This document shows positions 25,336-38,257 of a stretch of 64,000 bases of DNA, piece after piece. The stretch's first letter is position 1, and each line of letters starts with the position of its first letter. The DNA comes from Pithys albifrons albifrons (lineage: Eukaryota > Chordata > Aves > Passeriformes > Thamnophilidae). The position numbers and the translations under genes are program-made. Below the pieces are notes generated by a model. It had not been told where the DNA came from. It did not search any database and saw only the letters and a list, made by a program, of their open reading frames with translations. Location of the stretch: contig NC_092467.1 of assembly GCF_047495875.1 (NCBI RefSeq), positions 24,695,066-24,759,065 of the forward strand. The letters are read 5' to 3'.

Positions 25336-25455
25336 AGCACTGTCATCTGCTAAGAGCTTTACAAACATTAGCTAATTCTGCCTACCCTCTACATCAGCGG
25401 CAGGTAAGGGCTGTTATTTCCAACTGTCTGCATCCCCAGGGAGAACTGGGATTAG
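25336..25455 (-). repeat. MIR-like SINE relic (minus orientation)
   Basis: The tract CTAAGAGCTTTACAAACATT at about 25350, followed by GCAGGTAAGGGCTGTTATTT near 25400 and a degraded CATCCCCAGGGAGAACTGGG, follows the order of the reverse complement of the MIR core and tail (CTAAGCGCTTTACA..., GGTAGG..TATTAT, CCCATTTTACAG...). Heavily decayed, consistent with an insertion predating birds. An L2 tail is an alternative because the two share 3' sequence. Confidence 0.5.
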
Positions 25456-28400
25456 ATGAAGATGCTCTGAGTGAAGCTGCTGTAGATGACGAAGTCACAG
25501 CAGCCACAGGCATACAGGGCAGTAGCATCACAGAGAGTGACCATAACTTGGAATGATCCCCCAAATTCCTCCAACTCCAAAGAAAAACACTTTTGGTCCT
25601 CAGGGACGTTAAAAAATAGGATCTTTTAAAAACTCCATGTTTCGTGTTCAATTTTAATTTTTTGAATCATTTTTAGGAAAAATTCTTGTTTTTACCTTTT
25701 GCAAGAACCTCCAGGAGAGATTTTCATTTGGAAATTCTTTTCTGTCTATCTTTGTTTTTTCACTTTGACCCTCAGGAAATGAAGAAGGAAGGGCAAAAAA
25801 GACAGAGAAAAGGCAGGGAAACCAATAAGGAGATGGGGGGGGGGGGCGGGGGAGAAGCCCAAACATGAGAATAAAGATTTTTCTTGTTTAAGTGAAAAAA
25901 TGCACTTTGTCAAAAAGATGATTTTTTTTCTAGTGAAATTACCTGATCTAGGAAAAAAAATTCCCAATCTTTTTTTCTCTACTGAAAATATTGATGCTTC
26001 AGAGATGAACTGATTTGTGGGTCTAAGCAAAGGCAGCAGTATCATCTTAGAGATCCTTGTTGATTTTTGGTTGGTCCACATCTCCTTGATGGCTGTTGAC
26101 AAAGCAGATTTCATCTTCCTCTTCCACCTCGACTTGACTCCAGGAATTTCCATTCCCAAACCTCCATCTCTTTAGGCAAATCCTCTCTGAAGATTACCTA
26201 CATTATCTGCTTCTCCCTGGAGACAGCTTCCTCTCCTTTGCTATCAATTAACAACAGCTCTCACCAACCCCTCGGTTTAATTGCACTATCTTTAAAAGCA
26301 CCCCTGATGTTGATGTGCCTTTTCCTCCTATTTTAATTTCTTCCTCTGAATTATTCTATTGCTTCTGACTGCAAACACCAGCACTGAAATCCTGGGAGGC
26401 TGAATGAGTCCTGCCCTCCTTTCTTGCATCCAGGAGCCTCCTCCCCACATCCATGCCAGCATCACCCCTGGGGATATGAAGTCTCCATGATATCTCAAAC
26501 TCAAGCAATGCCATGAAGCCAGAGAATGTGATTGTATGGAGAAGCTGCTTTCCAGGTCACGTAGTCCTTTCTATTGGTGACATATTTGGAGGTCATGTAA
26601 AAAGTATAAAGTATGTGTCTGTCTGAAGGGTACGCTCTGACTTGTCCCAACAATCTGCAATGAGGCTATAAATGTGAAGCACAGAGGCAGTAAAGGATCA
26701 GATCAGATCTCAATCGCAACAACAACAACAAAAGAAAATGCAGCACAGACTCTCCATAACCTGTTCGTGTCAAAATCACAGTCAATCTGCCCCTTGTGTG
26801 CTTCTGCTCCCTTCCTAGGTTGCTACTCTCTCCTTTCAGTGCTGCTTGTGCCACAGAAAGGTAGGGAAGGTAGTTTTGCTCAAATTTGGGTATCTCAGTC
26901 TTTCTAGAGTCATCCAAGAAGCATTTATTCCCTGAAAAGATGCTTTTCCCCACTGAGTAATTGATGAAAACCCTCTGTATCTGTCTGGTTCAAGCAGAAG
27001 CAAGACTAAGTGCCCAGTTCCTGTGGATATCTCAGGCTTGATATCTCCTTCCATGCTGCTCTGTGTGGGCTGTCATATTGTGAGGTGAGGACAGGGCTCA
27101 CCATACCCACCAGTGTACCCCAAACCCTGCTCAAGTGCATGCAGCTCCAGAACAGACATGTAAAGAAACACAGATATGCCCTTGGGCCCAGTCTCACTTG
27201 GAGGTTAAAAATAACACAAAGGTGCTTAGAAAAGTAAAAAAAAATAGAAATTAAACCACCCCCACACTTGAAAGAAACCTGCCCCTTTAAGAAAGGATTG
27301 AACATAATCTATTTCCAGTGTACGAGAGATCGGCTAAGGATTGCTGGGACATTTTCACTGACACAAATCTACATAATCGTTTTAAACTTCTCACCATTTC
27401 TTCCGATTATTCTCTTTCTGTCACTTTAGGAAGCTCTAAAACTGATTTTCTCTCCGTAATCTTCCAGTATTGCTTAGCACCCAAATCTCTAATATTTTAA
27501 GAAGATTATTTCATTTATAATTGATTGAGTGTATTTGCCAGTTTGCTACTTCAAAGATGTTGTGCTTTAAGGGGTTCAGGTAGAGCATTACTAAGTTTCT
27601 ACCCCTTACCCCCCATCCAAAAAAAGAGGCAGAAAAATGTTGCATCCTGCTTGACACTTGATGCATTTTTATTTCTTTTTTTATACTATTGGTATTATTT
27701 ACATTGTCAGCATGCTGAATAGCTAAAAAAAGGGATCTCCAGAGATGAAAGGCAAATCGAGCTGTCTCCAACTGCAGTCTTGGGCCATGGTTTCCATTGC
27801 AGGGAGCAGTTTGATAAACGGTGATTGCAGGGTGTCAGCTCCAGCAACACCACATCTCCCAGTGCACCAGCCTTCCCTGACAGGGGTCTGCTACCCACCT
27901 CACTGTTCTCACTGGGAAATGGGTTGGAGAATTGAGAGGAGTTAAATATGTGGTTTTTTGGGTTTTGGGTGTTTTTTTGCCTTTCAGTGGACAGGATGAT
28001 TTTCAGCCATATCTGCTCCATGGGGCTGCTTTCTGAAGGTATTACATGGGTGGTGAAGAAAGGGGCAGGGAGAGATGGGCCTTTCTGAAGCACTTTGCTG
28101 TTGGAAGTAATCTTCTTCCAGCTCAAGACCGGGCTATGGCAGCTGCTGCCTGTAGGCAAGTGGACTCCATCATTTGGTGGTGGATGTTGTCTTGTAGAGT
28201 GCTGAGAAAGGTGTTGAGAGAGGGAGTAAGGGCACAACAGGTAATATTTACTGAGAGCAAAGGCAATGGGACAACTGCAAGTAGAGACGTGGAGGGAAAG
28301 AGCCCTTTTAATTCACTGCCACTCCCTACTACATAACCAAAACACCCCAGGAATAAGAGGGAGATTTCCCCATTCTCAGTCTTGCTCTGCTCTTCTTTCT

Positions 28401-28559
28401 TTGTCCCCTGTGAACTAGCAAGGCACAATACTCAAAGGAAAGCTCTGAGCCCTCTTTTAGGGTTGGCAGAGACTTAGTGATGCTCTGTCACAGTCATTTC
28501 AGGGAATGGAGCAGCTATCAACTAACAAGAATGAATTTCAAGGCTGATCACCTGCAAGC
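25456..28559. other. Non-coding stretch with a G run; no gene recognised
   Basis: A plus-strand G run (twelve Gs, one C, five Gs) lies at 25835-25852 next to purine-rich sequence. A short AAC repeat occurs near 26720. T/G-rich runs typical of bird introns occur at 27952-27978. The 176-codon minus-strand open frame at 27707-28237 has no recognisable domain. Confidence 0.6.
25835..25852 (+). repeat. Poly-G tract
   Basis: Twelve guanines, a single C, then five guanines. It is prone to replication slippage and quadruplex formation, and its exact length in an assembly may be unreliable. Confidence 0.85.
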
Positions 28560-28812
28560 CAGGGATAATGGGAGGTCTGCACAATCGAACGCGTCTCCTG
28601 TTATGGTAAAACAAGCAACACTTGAAAAAGACATGGAAACAGGCTTCTTTAAATCCAATTCAGGGATTTGGAATCCCCACTAAACGCTTAATTAATTTTT
28701 GATTAGCTGAGAACCCATTAAACAGACTGACTCTTCCAGCTTTACAAGTAACGGCAGCATGCTGCTTTAATTAAATTAATACTAAGAGATGTTCATTTTC
28801 AAATCCTTATGT
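28560..28812. promoter_or_regulatory. Candidate conserved enhancer-like block (homeodomain sites)
   Basis: Contains a CpG pair (CGAACGCG near 28586), CTTAATTAATTTTTGATTAG (28687-28706) and TTTAATTAAATTAATAC (28766-28782), a dense group of TAAT/ATTA cores around AGCTTTACAAGTAACGGCAG. It is complex rather than repetitive and has no coding frame. This texture is typical of vertebrate ultraconserved enhancers; conservation itself cannot be seen here. Confidence 0.35.
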
Positions 28813-30529
28813 TGGTTATTTGAGAAAAAATCATTTTATTCCCTTCCCTAAGAGGTTTACCATATTCTTTTATCCCAATGCAGTATCTCTTTCCACTCTG
28901 TTTGTGTTGCTCTTGGTTTGCCTGGAGGCAGGATCTGTTAGGGTCCAGAAATGGTTCTGCCTAAGGGACATGGGGGTGTCCCAGTAGCTTTTAGGACCAA
29001 GAACCTCATATTCCTACAGGGGTTCACCCTGTGGGTATGAGCAGTCTGGCTGAGGTTCTCACAGCTCTGGCTTCTCCTACCACTCTCTCTGTGGAGCTAC
29101 CATTGGCTATGTCCTGTGTCAGGTAGTGGACATGAATCCTGATTCTTCTTCCATGACACAGCAAACAGCTGTGAATTATCACCTTCTCTCTTGAAGGCAA
29201 GAGCCCGTTCCCAGGCAGCCGATGCAAAGCAGCTGATGCAAGGTACCTGGTCCCAGGTCTCCCAGGTTTCTGGTGTGACTCCAGTGTGTATCAGAAAACA
29301 TGCTATGGCTTGTTCACTCCTGGTTTTCAAACTCCTTCAGCTTTCTCTATTTCTTAGTGGAAATCAGAGCTGCGGTCCAACCTTGGCTTCACCAGTAACT
29401 GATACCTTCCTGGATGTGCTGTATTCTCTGGTGAGGGGAAAGATGCAGTCAGCCCTTGGGTTTTTCCTTGACAATGGAGACATGGCATGGACAAAGACAT
29501 CACTGTGTGTGATTAGGGAAGGAACCTGGACTCACTCGTGGAGCACCACTTTTCATTGGAGGATTCCAAACTTCCCTTTTGCCTTTTTATCCCACCCCCA
29601 GCAAGATAAGCTGATTTTTGTAGCCTTCTTCCACTGCTGTAATGGGTGAAAAACTCTTCCCTGACCATTGCAGGTCCAACATGTTAAAGTTTGCAACTGG
29701 AGCTCTCCTTGCATCACTCCTGGGTCCTGTGCAAACTTTCAAGCCATTCCCTAGCCCATGTTGCCTAAGCTGAGTCAGAGTCTTGCAGGTCCCTGACTGT
29801 GCTGAGTGGGGTCCACATGCACATGGGCACCAGGGAGTGAAGCTTGGAGTAGCCAGTGAATTTCCATAATTATTTATTTATGCAGATGCCCTGTGCCCAG
29901 CTCAGAGACCTGCCAGTCAGATGAATCCCATATGATGACATTGCTTCCATGATGCTACTGAACAGCTTTACATTGATTATGATCCCATAAGTGGGAATCC
30001 TTTCTTGTCGTCTGAGGATTGGGATTATTTTTTCCCTTTTAAGCTTCTTCCATCTGGCAGCAGAAGACTAACTTTTACAAAAATAGCTCACAAGAACCCA
30101 CTTCTCAGATGAACCACTTGAAAATAACAACAATCCAGGTATAGGTGTGATTTTCATTGCACCATCTCCATGTTGCTTTGGCTTGATGCCCATCCCTCGC
30201 TCCATTTGCTCTGGGCACAGCTGGATTAAGCAGAGCACTTGCTTTGCTCCTTGCTGTGTTTGTACTATCAGAAGGAGGGTGAAACAGGGCTTTCAACCCA
30301 CCAGTGCCCTGTTGCAAAGCTTGGGTGTCACCTGCGGGATAAACACACAGGTCCATGTGGGGCAGTCCCCCAAGGATTTCATCAGTGGCACAGCAGCAAA
30401 CGCTGCCATTACACAGGATTGGAAAGGGGGGCTTGGAGAGCAGCCCCAGCCCCTCATACCTTCACCCTCTTGCAAACCTCCCCTTGCTTCCCCTCTTCCC
30501 ACTGCCCACTCCTTGTTAGAAGCTGTCGG
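28813..30529. other. Non-coding stretch; no gene recognised
   Basis: Open frames of 152 codons (29191-29649, plus) and 135 codons (30147-30554, plus) lack recognisable domains and splice context. No repeat recognised. Confidence 0.55.
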
Positions 30530-30805
30530 AGGCAGCTGGCTGCTCGTGCATTAAATTAGCAGATGTTGCGGCTACACAACATTAAGCACAACAATACTGT
30601 TAATGTGCCCTCCGGAGCCCTCTGCCTCCTCCTCACTGGGCCTCCTCGCCAGACACAGCCTCTCTGGAGGCAGATTAATTTCAACTCTCTGGATCATAAT
30701 AAATTAATTTTTATTAGAAAAGGCAGGGGAGGTAGGAGGGGGCAGCGGATGGGACTGATCTCCTGAGCTGCAGAGATTTAAGCCAGCTGTCGACCATCTC
30801 CTGGC
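30530..30805. promoter_or_regulatory. Candidate conserved enhancer-like block
   Basis: GC-richer sequence with retained CpG (GTTGCGGCTAC, CCTCCGGAGC, CTCGCC, GCAGCGGATG, GTCGACC) alternates with homeodomain-type stretches (GCAGATTAATTTCAAC, AATAAATTAATTTTTATTAG). No repeat or coding signal. The mixture of undecayed CpGs and TAAT cores suggests purifying selection. Confidence 0.35.
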
Positions 30806-33800
30806 ATTTGGGTTAGTAAGTAAATACAGAAGGAGGGGATTGTTACAAAACACCCATCAGCCCTCCTTGCTGGGAGGGGCATAAGGAGACTCGGAAGTAA
30901 GGGAGAAAAACCTGTGTTGCAGAGTTACTGCTGTACCCAGTCTGGTGCTAAACAAGCTGGATGGGAGATATGTTCTTTCTAATGGGGAAAGGGGTTGTAT
31001 CATACTACCCTGACGACAACCCTCCCTAGAAGTGAAATCTGAAAGCAAGCCCTCCAAGGCCTCTTTTGATAAGAAGCCTCTTTTCCACACGATGCTCATT
31101 GGAATAGGATTTATCAGCTTTGCATTGTCACACTTTTGGAGATTCATGGCACAGTCCTGCCAGCCCTTGGAGCATTCCCAGCCTCGACACATGCTCTGTG
31201 CCCAAACCAGCTCCACAGCCACAACCAGGCAGCAGATCAGTGGCAGCTGACTCTCTAGTACCACAGAATTTCCAAGCACAGGAGATTTTGATGGTTCAGC
31301 CTCATTCTCTTGGATACTGAAGGCTCACAGCTCCTTTGCCTTAAGTAGGGGCTGTCTGTATTCAGCACTTATAAAAATCAGCCCTAGGTCTTTGCTCAGA
31401 TTAACGATCAGCATAAGCACAGTGGCTCTTGGAAGCCCAGATCTTCATTTACTAGCAGGGATTGCATTGCCAGCTGTGGATTTGAAGGACATGGGAGTTG
31501 GGCTCTGGCTGGCCATCCCTAGCTTCACTACTGAGCTGAAAACTCAGACCTGATAGTTTTGGTATCCATCAAAATAATTGCTAAGGAGTCTGGACTCTGG
31601 CAGGCTGGTGGACAGGAATGTGTTATATATTAGTGCTGTCTTAAATCACAGTGCCATTTCCACTGGTCATATCAAAGGCCAATAAATGAAGCCATTATCT
31701 GTGCAAAGGCTGATCCCTCTCAGCATCCTGTCTCCAGCCAGGACCAGCAGTGAACACTGATGAAGAAATGTCACACCACAAAATCATAGTGATACTTCAC
31801 CACCATACTCTCCCAAGCCCCGGATGTGTGGCTGAGGGACTTTCCAATGCAACCAAAATTATTTTCTTTTCTTGATTAATTTCTCCAGTTGCCTTTGATC
31901 ATTCAGAACATTCAGTGGTGAGGAGTTCTGCAGACTAAACTGGCTTTGGGTGAAAAATTATTTTTCCTTTTTGAGCTGGTTCGAGATGCCAATTGCAAGT
32001 TTCAGCTGCTGCCTCTCAGTTCTTCTACAGGGAGAAAGGGTGAACAGCTATTCTGTTTACTTCATTCAGCCCATTTTATCTTTATCACTTCCCTCCTCAA
32101 TAATTGATTTTCCAGAGATGAGAAAAACCCATCACTGCAACTGTTCCTTATACAGACACTGTCCTGGGCTTCACTGGTAGCTGGCTCAAACATTAATATA
32201 CACATGAGTGCTCAGTTGGTCTGTGGTTGCTGATTTGACGAATAATTCTGGATTTTTGGTTGTGGTAACTGTGGAGTTATCCTGCAGTGTGAGAGCAACA
32301 AAACTGTCTTCCTCACCCATTTTTTCCTCCTTATCTTGATATCATCTAAGTTAATAATAACCCAGGTGTATGGGGTAGGGTTAATTTTTAACCTGAACTC
32401 ATCTGATTACTTGGTTCCCAGCCCAGTCCAAGGAAGAGTTGTGCTAGCAAGGCAGAGTGGGGGAAGCAAGTTTCATTGCAGAATTTGTGAAAACACAGCT
32501 CTAAAGCCAGGGGTAGAGCTTGGGAACTGGTTAGGCTGAAGCATGGATCTTCAGATGAGGTGCCCCTGGATCAGGACATAGCAGTCCTTGGGCAAAGACC
32601 TGCCCATACACCTGCTGCTGGTGTGCATTGCCTGTGGTCTTCAGCCTGTGAGCATCTTGTTTGTGGTTGCTTCCCTGATTCTGTGAAGGCTGTGCCAACA
32701 CCTGAAGCTGTCACTCTGCATACTTCTCCTGAACTTCCCTTTGATGGGAGATGATGGGGGAAAGCAAACCCTAGCGCAGGGGTGCAGGGGCTGGAAAGGA
32801 AAGTGGCGTTTGTGATAACACAAGATCAAGTTTCACTGAGTCCTTTTTCAAACACCAATTGAAAACCTCTCCCGCCACTTGACAAGTTTCCAAAATCCTC
32901 TTTCTTTCCAGGATCTACCCATGGCCCTTGAGTAGGGAGAGAGACTGTGAAATGAAAGACCTGTTTGCTCTGTGAAAGGGCTTGACAATGTGTTGAGAGA
33001 AAGTGTTACTCACTGCCTTCAGAGCATTCAGAAAGGCATCCGTTTATCTCTCTCTTTTGTTTTCCCCACTCTTCTTCTAAGGAATCTCTGGTTGTAATCC
33101 CTCTCTGGGATTTTTCACAGTAGTCTGATAATGTTAATATTTATCCTGGCTCAGAGATGAGCTGACAGCACTGTGTTCTCTCTCATTGTATCTCTGTACA
33201 TCTATTAGGTATTCTGTATGGCTTTAACTTCCTTAACAACCAACTTGGTGCAGCAACAGGTAAAATTAACCTCCATCACCATTCACCTCTCTTACCTCTT
33301 GTGGTTTTGGTGGTTTTTTATTTTTTATTATTTTATTAAAAGTCTAAAGATTTTATGTAATGCTAGAAGCAGTCATAAGTGGTCCAGGGATTTAGTCCTT
33401 GCTCTGTATTAAAGAGCTAATTGCAGACTTGTGGTAGAAGGGTTTTGGGGACATAGAGACTTTTTTTTTTTCCCAGGAGTTCAGTCTTTCAAGAAAAGGA
33501 CCCATGAAGTGGTGAATTGCCCTCCTACTGATGGTCAGTGTTCTGGAGTCTGACCACAGAAGTCAGTGAAGAGCCGTCAGGGTTTGTGTTACCCTTGGAA
33601 GAGATGGCTGCAGAGTAATGACAGCCAGACATAATTTGCCCTAGAGACAATCAGAATTTTTCTCTCTGGGTTATAGCACAAGCAAGTGGAGAATGGCAAC
33701 AGTGGAGTTTCTTTGTATGGAATTAATGCTTGCCAACACTGGTTGAACATCTGTATTTTTTTTGCTGTGTGAGAAGGAGTTATGGTTCACACTAAATACG

Positions 33801-35789
33801 GGTTTGTCACTGGATAACTAGCAATTATTACCAGTCATGTTAACACAACTCAGGTTGTTTCTACAAGTCTGTCCCAAATGTGAATTCATACCTGATCTGC
33901 TTTTTTACGTTATGTAAATTTCTGGCTATAACCAACCCACAGGCCATGTAGAGTTGTCTCACAATCTGGCCCAAGGTAGGTGCTGGCCAAATTGATCAAG
34001 AAGTTTTTGATGTGGCCATTCATTTCTCAATAGCACAAACTTACAAAATGACTGAGCTAAACATCTGGACATGGGGGGTCAGGGGAAGTATTTTTCTCCT
34101 GGTACAGGAGCATTGGATCAGGCCTTTCTAAATGGAGACAGAAGAGAATCAGGCTAGGAATATCAAAGAAAACAAATATTTAAGAAAGACTGAAAATATC
34201 AGTAGCACAAAGATCAGAGCTTGCTTTTTGAGATCTCTGCTGCAAGCAGAAATCTCCAGAGAAAATCCAATTCCCTACAGTCCATAGAGTACTGTAGACT
34301 CCCAAATGTGTTACTCCATATGTCAGCACATTCATCTGAGTGCTCCTTCCCTCCCCATGAAATCACTGCATCATGTAGAAGGTTATCACTCTCTACGCAA
34401 ATTCCATCATGCTGTATCAGGACTGACCTAAGAAATCACTGCTACCAAACTAAACCATAGCTGCACCCAGGAGGAAGTACTAATCCTGAACTTCTCCAAA
34501 AGAAAGAAAAATACAGGTGTTAATGTTACACCATAAAATTAATACATTCATTAATTATAATTAATTAATTCTTACAGTGTGCTGACATGGTCACTTCACT
34601 TCCTTCTGCTACAGAACTCCTCCCATCACCTGACCTGACTCCTCTGAGTCTCCTCAGTTAAACCAATGGAGCTTTTTCCAATTCTTCCACTAGATCTGCA
34701 AAATATATGCAGATTTATACAGTGAGGCACACATTAAATACTCTGGGGGAAGGAGTGAAATAGACGTTAATCAAATATTAAAGGACTTATGAGACAGGAA
34801 GAAACACACGTTAGGGCATAGTTTGGGGTTGGTTTTAAATGTTAAGTATACGTAGATACAATTACTATATATATGTGTGTATTATTGTTCTGTTTTAAAC
34901 AACTGGATTGGATAGGGTAAGAAGAGAAAATGAAGAGGTGGGAGCTAAATACCTAATAATGCTAATATTAGGTAACTGTGGCTAATTTGCAAATGGATAC
35001 CACATGGAAACACTCTTCCTTTAATCCATGTTGCTTTAAAAAGGGGGAAAAAAAATAGTAGTAGGTGGAGAAGGTTGGGGTTAGTAAGTTATCTGACAGT
35101 CTGAGCAGCTCATCTGTTTGCAGGGATTGGGAGGGGGAGCAGATATTCCCAAGTGCCTTGAGTATCAAGTGTATTGGATACGGCTTTTGATCAGAGGGGC
35201 AAGGTGTTGCCTTTGCTTCCCCGGGGTGGTTCCCACCAGAGGCAGGTACCTCCCGAGGGAGGAAGAAGGGAGGGTTTGGTGATGGTGAGAGGGACAGGGA
35301 TAGCTTTGTATTGTGTGTTTACATCAGACCCTGGCCTTTACCCTGGCTGTGTTCCTTGTAATTTCTAGAAATCAGAAATAAGCTGATGTGATTAGAGAAG
35401 AACAGATCTGGATTAGTGCTCTTCAAGCTTAAAAAGGTGTTAAAGACTTGACAAATTACAAATACAGAACTAATAGAGATCCTAAATAAGCATGGTTACC
35501 TAATTCCTTTACATGGAGAGACAAAAATGAAGGGTGGCATTACTGTGATTGATGGACAGATGGCAGCCTGGCCAGGCAGAAATAGCTAAGAGCTGGGGCA
35601 CATAAAAAAACATTTTACAGCCAGCACAGACTTGACCTGGGTAAGGACTAGTTTTTTCAGGGTCTTAGCTGGTTTGATGGTTTGATACTGGTGACCCAGT
35701 GGAAACAGAGTTTTGTGGTGTTGCTTCTCTTCAGGGAGGGACAGGCTTGGTTTTCTTTAGGTTACACTTTTTTTTTTTAAACTATTTTC
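30806..35789. other. Non-coding stretch; no gene recognised
   Basis: Bases 31355-31400 faintly resemble another old sauropsid repeat (CAGCACTTATAAAAATCAGC) but the match is short. A TA/TG run lies at 34868-34882, and an ATTAAT-rich run at 34540-34573. A good donor (GTAAAA) after 33249 and an acceptor-like site at 33197 frame a 51-base segment that is too short to judge. Confidence 0.55.
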
Positions 35790-36165
35790 AATGCAATCTG
35801 TAAGTCATCTTGCATTAATTAGCCATCATCTTAATGACACTGTTGCATGTTAGACGAAGAGATCTCTGAATTCAAATAAGACTTGACCCTAAGAGGGACC
35901 AGCTCCCTGGCTTTTTCTTCTCATCTCCTTAAATCTAAAAATTGCTAAGTGATCTCTGAGGCTCAGGCTTTCCTCGGAGATTAGTGTAAGAAAAGCCCCA
36001 ACATCTGCAAAAGTGACTGCTTTTGACAACCGTACAGATATCTTAAAGAGCAGGAATTTCCCTAATAAAACCCCTTAAAATAAGTCTTCTTAAGATTTCT
36101 TAATGCCACAGTGATCAGTTTGCATGTTTCAGAAATTCAAGAATTTTTTATCTGCTTTGGAAAGT
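35790..36165. promoter_or_regulatory. Candidate conserved enhancer-like block
   Basis: Contains GCATTAATTAGCCATCATC (35813-35831) followed by TTAATGACAC, then a long complex stretch with scattered CpG (TTAGACGAAG, TCCTCGGAG, ACCGTACAG) and AAGATTTCTTAATGCC. No repeat or open frame. Judged by motif density and lack of decay only. Confidence 0.3.
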
Positions 36166-36447
36166 TATGAAAAAAAATGAAGCAGGTTTATTTAAAGGGG
36201 AGAAGTATTTGAGATGCAGGAGAGACGGGGTAGAAAAGCTTAGGAACTGGTGATAAAACCATAAATTGTATAGCTCAGGGAATTTGTGGACTGACTAAAA
36301 ATGACAAAGCAAAGCAGCCCAAGTTGGTCATCAGAATAATAACAAAGAGGGCTTCTACCAAGGAAAAAAAAAAGCACGTGGACCCTCTGGCATTCCATGG
36401 GCAATTTAAATAGCTTAATTCGGCATTGTTGTGATAGCCATATGCCT
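36166..36447. other. Non-coding stretch; nothing recognised
   Basis: A long minus-strand open frame (36240-36674) crosses this and the ancient repeat to its right; its translation has no recognisable domain. Confidence 0.6.
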
Positions 36448-36600
36448 GATAGCCTGTGGGCCAGATCCTCTGCTGGTGTAAAGCCAAGGCTTTTCCACCT
36501 ATTCAGCAAAGTATCCTTATTAAAGACAGCATTTAGGCATCTGCTGAAATGTAAGCATGTGCTTAGATCCCAACAAAGACACTGAGAGTTAAGCATGGCA
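36448..36600. repeat. Ancient sauropsid interspersed repeat fragment
   Basis: GGGCCAGATCCTCTGCTGGT (36458-36477) followed by GTAAA, then CTATTCAGCAAAG near 36499 and repeated AAGCATGTGCTTAG / TTAAGCATGG units, matches the pattern of an old repeat abundant in turtles and present in birds ('CCAGAT.CTC.GCTGGTGTAAA' and 'AAGCA.GTGCTTA' units). Family name not assigned. Related to the piece at 12078-12142. Confidence 0.5.
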
Positions 36601-38257
36601 AGGAAGCTGCTCTGGCACCTGGAGAGGTTTAATAAGTATGCACTCTCTACGAGGGGTGTGAGCCCCTTGCCCAAATTTGCTATATATTTCTAACCTCTTG
36701 GATGTTGGTACAGAAGACCAGGCTGCCTGTGAGGTCCCAAAACACAGAGAGATTTTGCTAGATACATCTGTAGATTTCTGGGGCTTCATCCTGCTCTCCT
36801 TTCCCAGCCTGGAGTGAGTGCATGGATCTGCAGCGTGTGGCAGAACCAGGTGTAGTGTTTGTGTGCAGAGCGGGATGGGGTGGGGTGACATGCTGTTTCT
36901 TCCAGGGGTAAAATTCAGCCTGGCATTATCCCTGTTCAGCAGATCCCCAGCAGGGTGAGTGGGGCTGAAAGTGGTCAGAAGAACCCTCAGATGAGAGTTG
37001 TCAGCACCTGTGGGTGCAACTGCAGCTTGTACTTATAATGGTTACACTGTGGACATGAACCTACTTGGGACTGGTTCATCCATTGAGCTTCAGTGAAAAG
37101 TGGGTGGGTTTTTTTTTGGTGGGGGGTTTTTTCGTCCCCCCCCCCCCCCCCCCCCCCATCTGTGGATCTCTGGAAAAATGAGGACAGAAATTTAGGTGTC
37201 TGAATCTCTGGTACCTTTCTACTTGTCTGCCCATGTACTTCATTCCCATAAAAATGAGTAGGTTTCAGAACCACATATTCCCATTTGACATTTTGTTTCC
37301 TTTAATTTTCTTTCCTTTAAATTTAATGTTCTAGAAAGATCATAAGGAATCCAGGCAAGGCACAGGCATTCACCATGGTGATTTCTGTAGCAGCTAGTGA
37401 GAAAGATAAAATGGAATTCTATCAGGGATAAACTACATAGGGATACACTTAGATATGTTTAATTTGCAGAGAAAGGATGCTGATGATCTATGCCTCTCTG
37501 CCTCCAAGCTCGTGATTGACAGGGGGAATGAACTATTGAGGTATAGCGCAGATTTCTGTTCAAAAACTGGATATAGGTCCTGGATATTTGGTGCAGTCCC
37601 ATGCACCTCGGGGGCTGTGGGATGGGCCAACAGAAGGCAGCAGGAACCAACATATGAAGCCTCAAACAATTATTTTTCCTCTTCCTTTCCCTTCATAGGG
37701 ACACTTTCCAGTCTCATTTCAGAGCAGAGGGACATACTGGAATTACAGAATAACCCATTCAAACCAAGAAATCTGGTGCATGCCCAGCCCTAGCAAAGGT
37801 GGAGCAGAAAACAGATCAGGGATTAGACCCACAAAGGGACACAGGTTCACAATTACCGTGGTAAGCCCTTCAGTCCAGATGTAGAGCCTCTGAACCGCCA
37901 CCCAGCTCCTGCCTGACCCTGGGTTGCTCTTTAAATCTTTTTGGTGTGCTGGTTTTGCAATGCTGAAATTCCCAGGTGCTGAAGAGATGTGTTGTGGGGC
38001 CTCCTGGGAGCACCCCTATCATGCCTTGGCCGAGTAGCTCAGTGCCCCTTCTCAGGTCCTTGACATGTTTCTCAGTTTACCTCACCCATGATGTACAGCT
38101 AATAAGGACTTCCAAAGACCCCAAAAAAACACAACAGTGATGGTGCTGGTAGGGATCAGAAGGGGTGGTAGAAGATCTCTTTTATCCCCTTTATTTGTGT
38201 GTGTGTCTTTCCTATGTCCTAGTAAATTCAAAAACAATTCTAAGAAGTTGAGTAGGT
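36601..38257. other. Non-coding stretch around a long C run
   Basis: No gene recognised. The main feature is the poly-C tract with T/G-rich flank at 37110-37157 (separate entry). Overlapping open frames on both strands at 37433-37793 translate to nothing recognisable. Confidence 0.6.
37110..37157. repeat. T/G-rich run followed by 22 consecutive C
   Basis: A T run and TGGTGGGGGG lead, via TTTTTTCGT, into 22 Cs at 37136-37157. The G6 and C22 runs are close enough to pair as a hairpin, and the minus strand could form a G-quadruplex. Such tracts are a common site of sequencing and polymerase error, so the length is uncertain. Confidence 0.85.

Noticed and set aside
27707..28237. 176-codon minus-strand open frame
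   Set aside because: Composition is serine/proline-rich but shows no known domain, no start context and no splice sites that would define an exon.
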